A stretch of 21,495 nucleotides of DNA from Actinomycetes bacterium (lineage in GTDB: Bacteria > Actinomycetota > Actinomycetes > Streptosporangiales > Streptosporangiaceae): contig JAOPYP010000668.1 in the NCBI GenBank assembly GCA_025964635.1, forward strand, positions 1 through 21,495, in the 5' to 3' direction. Below are positions 6,552 to 14,190 of the stretch, in pieces. Each line of letters starts with the position of its first letter. Position 1 is the stretch's first letter. The notes under the pieces are model-generated. The model worked only from the letters and a program-made list of their open reading frames with translations. It ran no database searches and had not been told where the DNA came from. A program made the position numbers and the translations under genes.

Positions 6552-8335
6552 CCGCGGCGGGACCGGTTCACGGCCGAGAGCACGGCGCGCAGCGACGCGG
6601 TCACCGTGTTCGCGTCGATGCCCACGCCCCACCAGGGCCGGCCGCCTATCTCGCATTCCACGTAGGCAGCCGCCTGCGCGTCGCTGCCCGCGGACAGCGC
6701 GTGCTCGGCATAGTCGAGCACCCGCACCTCGATCCCGATCGTGCCCAGCGCGTCACAGAACGCCGAGATCGGGCCGTTTCCGGCCCCCTCGACCTTGTGC
6801 TCCGCACCGTCGACGCGGATGTCCACGGTGAGCGCGTCCTTGGCGTCCACGACGGAGGACGTGTGGTGCGCGAGGAGGGCCGCCGTGCCCGTGGCGAGGT
6901 ACTCGTCGGAGAACGCCTGCCACATCCGGGCCGGGGACACCTCGCCGCCCTCGGCGTCGGTGTGCGCCTGGACCACCCGGGAGAACTCGATCTGCAGCCG
7001 GCGGGGCAGGTCCAGCTGGTGCTCGGCCTTCATGATGTAGGCGACGCCGCCCTTGCCGGACTGGGAGTTGACCCGGATCACGGCCTCGTAGGTGCGTCCC
7101 ACGTCCTGCGGGTCGATGGCCAGGTACGGGACCGCCCAGGTGTAGTCGCGGACCGGGATCCCGGCGGCCGCGGCGTCGCGCTCCACTGCCTCCAGGCCCT
7201 TCTTGATGGCGTCCTGGTGTGAGCCGGAGAACGCCGTGTAGACCAGGTCGCCCGCGTACGGGTGCCGCGGGTCCACCGGCAGCTGGTTGCAGTACTCGGC
7301 CGTGCGCCGGATCTCGTCGATGTCCGAGAAATCGATCATCGGGTCGATGCCCTGGCTGAACAGGTTCATGCCCAGGGTGACCAGGCACACGTTCCCGGTC
7401 CGCTCGCCGTTGCCGAACAGGCAGCCCTCGATCCGGTCGGCGCCGGCCAGCACCGCCAGCTCGGCGTCCGCGACCGCGGTCCCCCGGTCGTTGTGGGTGT
7501 GCACGGACACGCAGACGTGCCCGCGGTGCGGCAGGTTCCGGCTCATCCACTCGATCTGGTCGGCGTACACGTTCGGGGTGGACCGCTCGACGGTGCAGGG
7601 CAGGTTGAGGATGATCTCCCGGCCGGGCCCCGGCTGCCACACGTCCATGACCGCCGCGCAGACCTCGGCGGCGTAGTCAAGCTCGGTGTCCATGAAGATC
7701 TCGGGTGAGTACTCGTAGCCGAAGTCGCAGCCGGCCAGGTACTGCCCGGCGTACTTCACCACCGACCGGGTGCCCTCGACGGCCAGGGCCTTGGTCTCCT
7801 CCTGGTCGTTCCCGAACACCACCCGGCGGAACACCGGTGCGGTCGCGTTGTACAGGTGCACCGTGGCGCGGGGGGCGCCGGCCAGCGACTGCACGGTCCG
7901 CTCGATCAGCTCGTCGCGGGCCTGGGTGAGGACGGAGATCTGCACGTCATCGGGAATCCGGCCCTCTTCGATGAGGCTGCGGACGAAATCGAAGTCGGTC
8001 TGGCTGGCCGACGGGAAGCCAACCTCGATCTCCTTGTAGCCCATCCGGACCAGCAGGTCGAACATGGTCCGCTTACGGGCCGGGCTCATGGGGTCGATCA
8101 GGGCCTGGTTACCGTCGCGGAGGTCGGTGGACAGCCACCGCGGGGCCTGGGTGATGCTCCGGTGCGGCCAGGTCCGGTCAGGCAGGTCGACCGGCCGGAA
8201 CGGGGTATATCGCTGGCAGGGCATGCCACTGGGCTGCTGCCGGACCGGGGGATGCCCGCCGGATACCTGCCCAGGCCGGGACTGCCCAGACCGGGACTGC
8301 TCAGAGCGGGATTGCGCTGCGTGCTGGGAATGCAT
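6548..8335 (-). CDS. leuA: 2-isopropylmalate synthase, actinobacterial long form
   Basis: First committed enzyme of leucine synthesis: condenses acetyl-CoA with 2-oxoisovalerate. The protein is 595 residues from ATG 8335. That start has GGGAG (8346-8350) 10 nt upstream; another ATG at 8224 has no ribosome site. Residues 1-38 are a repetitive polar extension (QSRSG/QSRPG units) not expected in the core enzyme. The HMGL-like barrel begins around residue 60, with WLSTDLRDGNQALIDP at 67-82 (catalytic Arg73, metal-binding Asp74), IEVGFPSASQTDFDF, the metal-binding HTHNDRGTAVADAELA and GNGERTGN. A C-terminal LeuA dimer/allosteric domain, normally the leucine-feedback site, covers roughly the last 130 residues. 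Expression is probably controlled by the upstream leader peptide and RNA structure. Confidence 0.95.
   Translation of the reverse strand: MHSQHAAQSRSEQSRSGQSRPGQVSGGHPPVRQQPSGMPCQRYTPFRPVDLPDRTWPHRSITQAPRWLSTDLRDGNQALIDPMSPARKRTMFDLLVRMGYKEIEVGFPSASQTDFDFVRSLIEEGRIPDDVQISVLTQARDELIERTVQSLAGAPRATVHLYNATAPVFRRVVFGNDQEETKALAVEGTRSVVKYAGQYLAGCDFGYEYSPEIFMDTELDYAAEVCAAVMDVWQPGPGREIILNLPCTVERSTPNVYADQIEWMSRNLPHRGHVCVSVHTHNDRGTAVADAELAVLAGADRIEGCLFGNGERTGNVCLVTLGMNLFSQGIDPMIDFSDIDEIRRTAEYCNQLPVDPRHPYAGDLVYTAFSGSHQDAIKKGLEAVERDAAAAGIPVRDYTWAVPYLAIDPQDVGRTYEAVIRVNSQSGKGGVAYIMKAEHQLDLPRRLQIEFSRVVQAHTDAEGGEVSPARMWQAFSDEYLATGTAALLAHHTSSVVDAKDALTVDIRVDGAEHKVEGAGNGPISAFCDALGTIGIEVRVLDYAEHALSAGSDAQAAAYVECEIGGRPWWGVGIDANTVTASLRAVLSAVNRSRRG
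8270..8314. repeat. 15-bp tandem repeat in the leuA N-terminal extension
   Basis: Three units at 8270-8284, 8285-8299 and 8300-8314. The first two differ at one position and the third is diverged. They encode 5-residue units (about SRSGQ / SRPGQ) in frame. Confidence 0.8.
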
Positions 8336-8427
8336 TGGGGATCTGCTCCCTTGCGGATCGAGGCGGCGGCCAGCCGACACGCCAAGACTCCGCGGCGAGG
8401 GAGCCGGCCTATCGGCCCCCGCCGCGG
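8336..8427 (-). promoter_or_regulatory. leuA attenuator: candidate pseudoknot sequestering the ribosome site
   Basis: Reading leftward, CCGCGGCG (8427-8420) pairs perfectly with CGCCGCGG (8397-8390). Inside the loop a smaller GGCC-GATA-GGCC hairpin can form, and GCTCCCT (8404-8398) is the exact complement of AGGGAGC (8351-8345), which is the leuA ribosome site. The two pairings are topologically compatible as an H-type pseudoknot, with the second stem directly next to the first stem's 3' arm. The 5' arm lies in the last codons of the leader peptide, 6-13 nt past its Leu codons. A ribosome stalled at those codons would melt it. Mechanism is inferred; the pairings are read directly. Confidence 0.65.
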
Positions 8428-8456
8428 CAGATAAGCAGCAGCATTCCGTGCATCAT
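8409..8456 (-). CDS. leuA leader peptide with Leu-Leu-Leu-Ile codons
   Basis: A 15-codon open frame reading MMHGMLLLICRGGGR. It starts at ATG 8456 and stops with TAG at 8411-8409, 73 nt before leuA. It contains three consecutive leucine codons (CTG CTG CTT) followed by isoleucine, just before a stable hairpin whose 5' arm lies in the closing codons. This is the layout of an amino-acid attenuator peptide. A -10-like TACTGT lies 9 nt upstream, so the mRNA would begin only a few bases before the ATG and the peptide would be nearly leaderless. Confidence 0.7.
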   Translation of the reverse strand: MMHGMLLLICRGGGR

Positions 8457-8465
8457 GGCGTTTCG

Positions 8466-8471
8466 ACAGTA
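8466..8471 (-). promoter_or_regulatory. -10 element of the leuA leader promoter
   Basis: TACTGT on the minus strand, 9 nt before the leader-peptide ATG. The expected start site falls at about 8459-8462. No good -35 is visible at 16-18 bp spacing (TGCGTT is the nearest), which is common in GC-rich actinobacteria. Confidence 0.5.
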
Positions 8472-8543
8472 GCAGACGACCCGGCCGGAACGCAGATCCC
8501 GGTCCGTCCACTGAGACGCCGGGCGGGACTGCGGTCCGGCGGC

Positions 8544-9494
8544 TCAGTCGTAAAAGCCCAGGCGGCGAAGCTGTTTCGGGTCCCGCTGCCAGTTCTTGGC
8601 CACCTTGATGCGCAGGTCCAGGTAGACCTGGCTGCCGAGCAGGGCCTCGATCTGCCGGCGCGCCTGCGTGCCCACCGCTTTCAGCCGGGCGCCCTTGGGC
8701 CCGATCACGATGGCCTTCTGGCTCGGCCGCTCCACGTACATGACCGCGTACACGTCGATCAGGCCGTCCCGGCCCGCGCGGGGCGCCATCTCGTCCACCA
8801 CCACGGCGATGGAGTGCGGCAGCTCGTCCCGCACCCCTTCCAGGGCTGCCTCCCGGATGAGCTCCGCGACCAGCAGCTGCTCGGGCTCATCGGTCAGCTC
8901 GCCGTCCGGGTACAGCGGCCGGCCCGGCGGGAGATGGGACACCAGCACGTCGGCCAGCACGTCCAGCTGGAAGCCGGCCTGCGCGGACACCGGCACGATG
9001 TCGGCCCAGTCACCGAGCTCCGCCACGGCCGCCAGCTGCGCCGCGATCTGGTCCGGGGAAGCCTGGTCGGTCTTGGTGACGATCGCCACCACCGGGGTCC
9101 GGGTGGCGAGCCCGGCGAGCTCGGCAGCCAGGTACTTGTCCCCGGGGCCGATCTGGTCCGTGGCGGGAATGCAGAACCCGATCACGTCCACCTCGGTCAG
9201 CGTCGACCGGACCAGGCTGTCCAGCCGCTCCCCGAGCAGGGTCCGCGGCCGGTGCAGGCCGGGCGTGTCCACGATGATCAGCTGCGCGTCGGGGCGGTGC
9301 ACGATTCCGCGGATCACCCGCCTGGTGGTCTGCGGCCGGCTGCTGGTGATGGCCACCTTGGTGCCCACCAGGGCGTTCATCAGGGTCGACTTGCCGACAT
9401 TCGGCCGGCCGGCGAAACAGGCGAAGCCCGACCGGAACTCAGGCTGGCCTGCCCCGGCGCCAGCGCCGGACGCAGCGGCACGCGTAGCTCCCAC
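8544..9494 (-). CDS. era: GTPase Era
   Basis: Essential GTPase that binds 16S rRNA near its 3' end during 30S subunit assembly. The 316-residue protein has all the expected elements. These are the P-loop GRPNVGKST (29-37), the G3 motif DTPG (76-79), the G4 motif TKTD (140-143), the G5-like SAQ (170-172), and a C-terminal KH domain with AIVIGPKGARLKAVG (261-275), ending in RRLGFYD. GTG 9494 was chosen because the following residues lead straight into the G domain and the longer frame overlaps the upstream gene. No strong ribosome site is present, the nearest G-run being about 12 nt away, so the exact start is uncertain. It lies 49 bp downstream of the deaminase-like gene, in the usual actinobacterial order. 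Confidence 0.95.
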   Translation of the reverse strand: MGATRAAASGAGAGAGQPEFRSGFACFAGRPNVGKSTLMNALVGTKVAITSSRPQTTRRVIRGIVHRPDAQLIIVDTPGLHRPRTLLGERLDSLVRSTLTEVDVIGFCIPATDQIGPGDKYLAAELAGLATRTPVVAIVTKTDQASPDQIAAQLAAVAELGDWADIVPVSAQAGFQLDVLADVLVSHLPPGRPLYPDGELTDEPEQLLVAELIREAALEGVRDELPHSIAVVVDEMAPRAGRDGLIDVYAVMYVERPSQKAIVIGPKGARLKAVGTQARRQIEALLGSQVYLDLRIKVAKNWQRDPKQLRRLGFYD

Positions 9495-9543
9495 CCTGTG
9501 ATTGTCCCCCCGCCGGGGAGCAGCCGGCGTCAGGGCTGGCCAG

Positions 9544-9960
9544 TCACGGCTGCACGGTGGCGCGGAGCATCCCGTTGGAGCCCGCCTGGAACACCATGGC
9601 GGAAGGCCCGGCCTCGCGCACCACCGCGAGGTCGGCCGGGTCGACCTCCTCGGCGTCACTGACCAGCGCCGCCGCCTCCAGGCTGGACGCCCCGCTGGAC
9701 ACGGCCATGGCCACGGCCAGGCGCAGCGCGGACAGTTTCAGCGACGGCAGCGAGACAGCGGCGGCCGCGTAGGTTCGGCCGGTCTCGTCCCGCACCGCCG
9801 CACCCTCGGCCGCGGCCACCCGGGCCCGCGCCGACCGGGCCAGTGTGATGATCTTCAGGTCTTCCGGGCCTGGCTCCACCGCGCTCACCTGCCCGAGTGT
9901 AGTGGCGCGACCGCCCGTCACATCAGTCCCCGCCGGTCTCGTAGGTCCCAGCCCGCCCAT
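9544..9960 (-). CDS. Cytidine-deaminase-like protein lacking zinc ligands
   Basis: Up to 138 residues. The segment from about 32 on (GPEDLKIITLARSARAR...GAAVRDETGRTYAAAAVSLPSLKLSALRLAVAMAVSSGASS) follows the cytidine deaminase fold and resembles proteins annotated as cytidine deaminase between the CNNM protein and era in actinobacteria. However, the whole protein has no cysteine and no histidine. The zinc ligands (H/C-A-E and PCxxC) are therefore missing, and it cannot be a normal catalytic deaminase. ATG 9960 directly follows the stop of the upstream CNNM gene and has a weak GGGG 4 nt upstream. GTG 9888, giving 114 residues, is an alternative that starts nearer the conserved part. Role unknown; possibly a structural partner of its neighbours. 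Confidence 0.8.
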   Translation of the reverse strand: MGGLGPTRPAGTDVTGGRATTLGQVSAVEPGPEDLKIITLARSARARVAAAEGAAVRDETGRTYAAAAVSLPSLKLSALRLAVAMAVSSGASSLEAAALVSDAEEVDPADLAVVREAGPSAMVFQAGSNGMLRATVQP

Positions 9961-11286
9961 TCAGCCCCGGCCGCCCGCCGGTTCCGCCTCGTCCCCGGGC
10001 GCGGCGGCCGCCTGCTGGGCCGTCACCCCGGCCCGTTCCACGGTGACCGTGCCGATCCGGTTGCGCCGCCCGGCCAGGCTCTCGGCGGTCAGCTTCAGGC
10101 CCGCCACCGTGGCCACGGACCCGGCGATGGGCACCCGGCCCAGCGCGTGGGCCAGCAGGCCGCCGACGGTCTCGACGTCTTCGGCCTCGATCGTGGTGCC
10201 GAACAGCTCCTCCAGGTCGGTCACCGGCAGCCGGGCGGTGACCCGGGCCCGGTCCGGGGACAGCCACTCCACGGCCGGCTGCTCGTGGTCGTACTCGTCG
10301 GTGATCTCGCCGACGATCTCCTCCAGGATGTCCTCGATGGTGACCAGCCCGGCGGTCCCGCCGTACTCGTCGATCACGATGGCCAGGTGGATGCGGAGCT
10401 GCTGCATCTCCCGGAGCAGCTCGTCCACCGGCTTGCTCTCCGGCACGAACGTGGCCGGGCGCATCACCGAGGTCACGGTGTCCACGGATTCCTGCTCGGG
10501 ATGTTCCTGGCTGATGGTCACCAGGTCCTTCAGGTAGGCGATGCCGATGACGTCATCCTGGTTCTCGCCGACCACCGGGATCCGGGAGAAGCCGCTGCGC
10601 AGGGCGAGCGAGAGCGCCTGGCGCAGGGTCTTGTCCCGCTCCACGAAGACCATGTCGGTGCGCGGGACCATCACCTCCCGGACGATCGTGTCCCCCAGCT
10701 CGAATACGGAGTGGATCATGGCCCGCGCCCCGGGCTCGATGACCTGGCGCTGCTCGAGCAGGTCGACCAGGCCGCGCAGCTCTTCCTCAGTGCCGAACGC
10801 GTCCCGGGACCCCCGGCCCGGGGTGAGCAACCGGCCCAGGGCCAGCAGCAGCCGCGGGATGGGCCCGAGGATCCGGGTCACCGGGTACAGCACGTCGGCC
10901 GCGGCCAGCGCCACCGAGCGCTCATGCTGCCGGCCGAGGATCCTGGGCCCGATGCCGGTCAGCACGTACAGCACGGCGGCCATGATGACCCAGACCAGCA
11001 GGAACGCGTGCCAGCCGGTGCCGAGCCAGTGCAGCAGCGCGGCGGCGGCCAGCACGATGGCCGCCGTCTCACCGCAGACCCGGGCCAGCAGCAGCACGGC
11101 CAGGTACCGGGCGGGCTCGGCCAGCACCGCCTGGAGCCGGGTGGCGGCACGGTTGCGGTTGCCCTTGCGGCTGCGGGCCAGTTCCCCCGCGCCGGACCGG
11201 GACACGCGCATGAGCGCCACCTCGGCGCTCGCGCACAGCCCGGCCCCCAGCGCCAGCACCGCGGCGGCGGCGATCAGCCACGCCAT
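9961..11286 (-). CDS. CNNM/CBS-domain membrane protein (CorC/HlyC family)
   Basis: Membrane protein of 441 residues. Domains in order: a CNNM (DUF21) transmembrane domain at about 1-185, with hydrophobic helices near 1-20, 60-85 and 92-112; a CBS pair around 203-325 (MVPRTDMVFVERDKTL and MRPATFVPESKPVDELL, the second ending IDEYGGTAGLVTIEDILEEIVGEI at 305-328); and a CorC_HlyC domain at about 337-418. The family is linked to magnesium or other cation efflux and was often called hemolysin without good evidence. ATG 11286 has GAGG 5 nt upstream and begins a hydrophobic helix; the longer frame overlaps ybeY. It lies 7 nt downstream of ybeY and abuts the deaminase-like gene, indicating one operon. 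Confidence 0.93.
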   Translation of the reverse strand: MAWLIAAAAVLALGAGLCASAEVALMRVSRSGAGELARSRKGNRNRAATRLQAVLAEPARYLAVLLLARVCGETAAIVLAAAALLHWLGTGWHAFLLVWVIMAAVLYVLTGIGPRILGRQHERSVALAAADVLYPVTRILGPIPRLLLALGRLLTPGRGSRDAFGTEEELRGLVDLLEQRQVIEPGARAMIHSVFELGDTIVREVMVPRTDMVFVERDKTLRQALSLALRSGFSRIPVVGENQDDVIGIAYLKDLVTISQEHPEQESVDTVTSVMRPATFVPESKPVDELLREMQQLRIHLAIVIDEYGGTAGLVTIEDILEEIVGEITDEYDHEQPAVEWLSPDRARVTARLPVTDLEELFGTTIEAEDVETVGGLLAHALGRVPIAGSVATVAGLKLTAESLAGRRNRIGTVTVERAGVTAQQAAAAPGDEAEPAGGRG

Positions 11287-11293
11287 GGTGGCC

Positions 11294-11830
11294 TCACCCC
11301 GTCCCTTCCTGCCCTTCCGGGTCACCGCCCAGATCGGGTGGCTGATCCCGGGCCGAGCGCCAGGTGGCGAGGAGCTCATCCTGGAGGCCGAACATGGCGG
11401 TGCGCTCATCCGCCTCGGCATGGTCGTAACCCAGCAGGTGCAGGATGCCGTGCGTGCAGAGCAGCTCGAGCTCGTCGCTCAGCGGGTGCTGGGCCTGGCC
11501 GGCCTGGTCGGCGGCGACGGCGGGGCAGAGCACGACGTCACCGAGCAGCCCCGGCGGCGAGGTCGCTTCCCCGCCGGCCCCCTGGTCCCCGCGGGCGGTG
11601 CCCGGGGGCGGCGGCCTCAGTTCATCCATCGGGAAGGCCAGCACGTCGGTCGGGCCCGGCTCGCCCATCCAGCGCTCGTGCAGGTCGGACATGGTGCCGC
11701 GGTCCACCAGCAGGACCGAGAGCTCGGCCAGCGGGTGCATCCGCATGCCGTCCAGGACGTGCCGGGCGAGGGCCGCGAGGTCAGCCTCGTCCACGTCCAC
11801 CCCGGACTCGTTGGCTATCTCGATGCTCAC
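11294..11830 (-). CDS. ybeY: Endoribonuclease YbeY (rRNA maturation factor)
   Basis: Zinc-dependent single-strand endoribonuclease involved in 16S rRNA 3'-end maturation and 70S quality control. The 178-residue protein shows the signature HGILHLLGYDH at 127-137 with the three zinc-binding His (H127, H131, H137), plus TDVLAFPMDE at 61-70 and GDVVLCPAVA at 97-106. The C-terminal tail after about 160 is polar and not conserved. Start is GTG 11830, 13 nt after the phoH stop; the ribosome site is weak, so translational coupling to phoH is likely. Confidence 0.95.
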   Translation of the reverse strand: MSIEIANESGVDVDEADLAALARHVLDGMRMHPLAELSVLLVDRGTMSDLHERWMGEPGPTDVLAFPMDELRPPPPGTARGDQGAGGEATSPPGLLGDVVLCPAVAADQAGQAQHPLSDELELLCTHGILHLLGYDHAEADERTAMFGLQDELLATWRSARDQPPDLGGDPEGQEGTG

Positions 11831-11843
11831 CGCACGATCCAGC

Positions 11844-12887
11844 TCACTGCGCGCGCTTGCGCCGCTGCGGCGGGGACGTCCCGCGCACCCGGGCGTCGTA
11901 GCGGTCGTAGGCGTCCACGATGTCCCCCACCAGCCGGTGACGCACCACGTCGTGGCTGGTCAGCCTGGAGAAATGGACGTCGTCCAGGCCTTCGAGGATG
12001 TCCTGGACGATCCGCAGCCCGCTGGTCTGGCCGGTCGGCAGGTCCACCTGGGTGACGTCGCCGGTGACGACGATCTTCGAGCCGAACCCGAACCGGGTGA
12101 GGAACATCTTCATCTGTTCCGCCGAGGTGTTCTGCGCCTCGTCCAGGATGATGAACGAGTCGTTCAGGGTCCGGCCGCGCATGTAAGCCAGCGGCGCCAC
12201 CTCGATCGTGCCCGCCGCGATGAGCCGCGGGATCGAGTCCGGGTCGAGCATGTCGTGCAGCGCGTCGTACAGCGGCCGCAGGTAGGGGTCGATCTTCTCG
12301 TACAGGGTGCCGGGCAGGAAGCCCAGCCGCTCCCCGGCCTCCACGGCCGGCCGGGTCAGGATGATCCGGCTGACCTCCTTGGCCTGGAGCGCCTTCACCG
12401 CCTTGGCCATGGCCAGGTAGGTCTTCCCGGTACCCGCCGGGCCGATGCAGAACACGATCGTGTGCGCGTCGATCGCGTCCACGTAGCGCTTCTGGTTCAG
12501 CGTTTTCGGGCGGATTGTCCGTCCGCGCGCCGACAGGATGTCCAGGGTCAGCACGTCGGCCGGGCGGACCCCGGATTTCCGGCGGAGCATGGTCACGACC
12601 CGCTCCACCGAGTCCGTGGTGAGTTCGGCGCCCCCCGCCAGCAACCTGGTGAGTTCCTCGAAGAGGCCAGCGACCCGCTCGCTCTCCTCGGCGGCCCCGG
12701 TTACGGTGATCTCATTCCCGCGGACGTGAATATCGGCATCGAATGCCTTCTCGATCACGTGCAGCAGTTCGTCGCGAGATCCCAGCAAGCTGACCATTGA
12801 GTGGTCATCCGGGATGACGATCTTGACCTGCGCGCCGGTGCTGCCGGTCGGCTTACGGTCCGCAGGATCTCCGGATCTGTCTGTCAA
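11844..12887 (-). CDS. phoH: PhoH family ATPase
   Basis: PhoH-like P-loop ATPase of 347 residues, normally encoded next to ybeY and thought to act in RNA metabolism. Walker A GPAGTGKT is at 149-156 and Walker B IILDEAQN at 246-253. VVTGDVTQVDLP follows, and the N-terminal part has a KH-like nucleic-acid region (about 20-85). The start appears to be TTG 12887, with GGAG 8 nt upstream; there is no ATG or GTG between it and the upstream stop that fits better. This is the only TTG start in the window. The gene sits 86 bp downstream of the HIT gene and 13 bp before ybeY. Confidence 0.94.
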   Translation of the reverse strand: MTDRSGDPADRKPTGSTGAQVKIVIPDDHSMVSLLGSRDELLHVIEKAFDADIHVRGNEITVTGAAEESERVAGLFEELTRLLAGGAELTTDSVERVVTMLRRKSGVRPADVLTLDILSARGRTIRPKTLNQKRYVDAIDAHTIVFCIGPAGTGKTYLAMAKAVKALQAKEVSRIILTRPAVEAGERLGFLPGTLYEKIDPYLRPLYDALHDMLDPDSIPRLIAAGTIEVAPLAYMRGRTLNDSFIILDEAQNTSAEQMKMFLTRFGFGSKIVVTGDVTQVDLPTGQTSGLRIVQDILEGLDDVHFSRLTSHDVVRHRLVGDIVDAYDRYDARVRGTSPPQRRKRAQ

Positions 12888-12973
12888 TTCCCTCTCTCCG
12901 CCTGAGCGCAGGCGCGGCCTGCGCCCGTACCGTCATGCTATCCGCGCGGGCGTCAGCCCGGGGCAGCCGAGCG

Positions 12974-13318
12974 TCAGCCGGGGGGCCAGCCCAGCCCGCG
13001 GCCGCCCAGGACGTGCGCGTGCACGTGCGGCACGGCCTGGCCGGCATCAGCCCCCGTATTGAACACAACCCGGTACCCAGTGCCGGAGATTCCCTCGGCC
13101 CTGGCCACCTCAGCCGCCTGGCTGACCAGTTCGGTCAGCAGGCTGCCGTCGGCGGCCGCCAGGGCGGCCAGGTCCGGATGGTGATCCTTCGGGATCACCA
13201 GGACGTGAGTGGGGGCCTGGGGACTGATGTCGCGGAACGAAAGGGTCCGCGGTGACTCGAGCACCCGTGATGCCGGGACACCGCCGGACACGATCCTGCA
13301 GAATAGGCACTCCGGCAC
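12974..13318 (-). CDS. HIT family nucleotide-binding protein
   Basis: Small histidine-triad hydrolase, 114 residues, of the Hint/HinT branch that hydrolyses nucleoside phosphoramidates or related adenylates. The triad HVHAHVLGGR is at 98-107 (H98, H100, H102). The N-terminal ECLFCRIVSGGVPAS with C4 and C7 is typical, as is FRDISPQAPTHVLVIPKDH. It is shorter than some homologues but complete. The GTG at 13318 lacks a ribosome site; a -10 TAAGAT sits 6 nt upstream, so the mRNA is probably leaderless. It heads the phoH-ybeY-CNNM-era block. Confidence 0.94.
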   Translation of the reverse strand: MPECLFCRIVSGGVPASRVLESPRTLSFRDISPQAPTHVLVIPKDHHPDLAALAAADGSLLTELVSQAAEVARAEGISGTGYRVVFNTGADAGQAVPHVHAHVLGGRGLGWPPG

Positions 13319-13553
13319 AGAGGGATCTTAGCTTGTCCCTCTCCGGTAACACCCACGACATATATGGTTGCCATGGTGTTAGCTCACTGCGCCCGCCCGC
13401 ACTCTCCAGGTGCAGGGCACCGATTTGCGCCTCTCCCCGGGCTCCCGCCGGGGCCGCGCCGGAACGCCCGCTGCGCGCACAGGCCGGCACTCCACAGTCG
13501 ACGTCCCGGTGGGGGGAATGCTTCCGTGAGGCCGAAGGGGTCGGGCGGGTCGC
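13319..13553. promoter_or_regulatory. Divergent promoter region, HIT gene / sigma factor
   Basis: A 235-bp non-coding stretch. It holds the HIT -10 (13325-13330), an AT-rich pocket at 13358-13369, and a 7-bp inverted repeat TAACACC/GGTGTTA (13347-13353 and 13375-13381) that could be an operator. The right half is GC-rich and featureless. No convincing ECF-type -35/-10 pair for the sigma gene was found. Confidence 0.45.
13325..13330 (-). promoter_or_regulatory. -10 element of a leaderless HIT transcript
   Basis: TAAGAT on the minus strand, with exactly six bases before the GTG start codon. That places transcription start at or next to the G of GTG. No canonical -35 is clear. Confidence 0.6.
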
Positions 13554-14153
13554 GTGCATGTATTCGACATGCCAGGTGAACCTGATGGCATGGTGACGCG
13601 TCCCATTGACGTGACCGAGGCCCTGATAGCTGACCCGGCGATGACCCGCGCCGCCGTCGAGTGGGATGCGGACCGGGCGGTCACAGCCATCTACAGCGAG
13701 CACTACCGCTCGCTGGTGCGGCTCGCGGCCTTCCTCGTCCGGGACAACGCGACCGCGGAAGAAGTGGTCCAGGACTCGTTCGTGGCCATGCACGGGGCAT
13801 GGCGCCGGCTACGGGATACGGATAAGGCGCTTTCCTATCTCCGCCAGTCCGTCGTGAACCGGTCGCGATCGGTCCTGCGGCACCGGATGGTCGTGGACAA
13901 GAACACGCCGAAGCCCCCGCCAGACATGCCGAGTGCCGAGCATGGCGCGATCATCCAGCTGGAGCGCTCGGCGGTAGTGTCCGCGCTGCGGGCGCTCCCG
14001 GATCGGCAGCGGGAGGCACTGGTGCTCCGCTACTACGGGGACCTCTCCGAGGCGCAGATCGCCTCGATGATGGGGATCAGCAGGGGAGCAGTCAAGAGTC
14101 ACACGGCCCGGGCCATGGCAGCCCTGCGGGCCGGGCTGGAGCGGGACTCATGA
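13554..14153 (+). CDS. ECF / SigE-family RNA polymerase sigma factor
   Basis: Alternative sigma factor of 199 residues that redirects RNA polymerase to a stress-type regulon. Region 2 spans about 44-112 (YSEHYRSLVRLAAFLVRDNATAEEVVQDSFVAM...YLRQSVVNRSRS). Region 4 spans about 138-192, with the helix-turn-helix LSEAQIASMMGISRGAVKSHTARAMAAL. It has no extra C-terminal domain. Starts at GTG 13554, ATG 13569 or ATG 13590 are all possible, since no site has a strong ribosome signal. The first conserved residues begin near 36. The next gene, 37 bp downstream on the same strand, encodes a one-pass membrane protein that could be its regulator. The target regulon cannot be inferred. Confidence 0.9.
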   Translation: MHVFDMPGEPDGMVTRPIDVTEALIADPAMTRAAVEWDADRAVTAIYSEHYRSLVRLAAFLVRDNATAEEVVQDSFVAMHGAWRRLRDTDKALSYLRQSVVNRSRSVLRHRMVVDKNTPKPPPDMPSAEHGAIIQLERSAVVSALRALPDRQREALVLRYYGDLSEAQIASMMGISRGAVKSHTARAMAALRAGLERDS

Positions 14154-14190
14154 GGGCCTTCGGGGACGCGGGAAGCCCCGGGCGGCAGGC

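Noticed and set aside
8098..8511. Leftward open frame covering the leuA leader
   Set aside because: Out of frame with leuA and the leader peptide, without domain or ribosome site.
9502..12055. Long rightward open frames over the CNNM, ybeY and phoH genes
   Set aside because: Antisense shadows without any recognisable domain.
13486..13499. 14-bp match (GGCACTCCACAGTC) to the left half of the hrcA CIRCE, ahead of the sigma gene
   Set aside because: Only one half-site, with no GAGTGC partner 9 nt on; one 14-mer match is expected by chance in 21 kb of GC-rich DNA.
13556..13572. Inverted repeat GCATGT-N5-ACATGC at the sigma gene start
   Set aside because: Only 6-bp arms, overlapping possible start codons; too short to claim as an operator.
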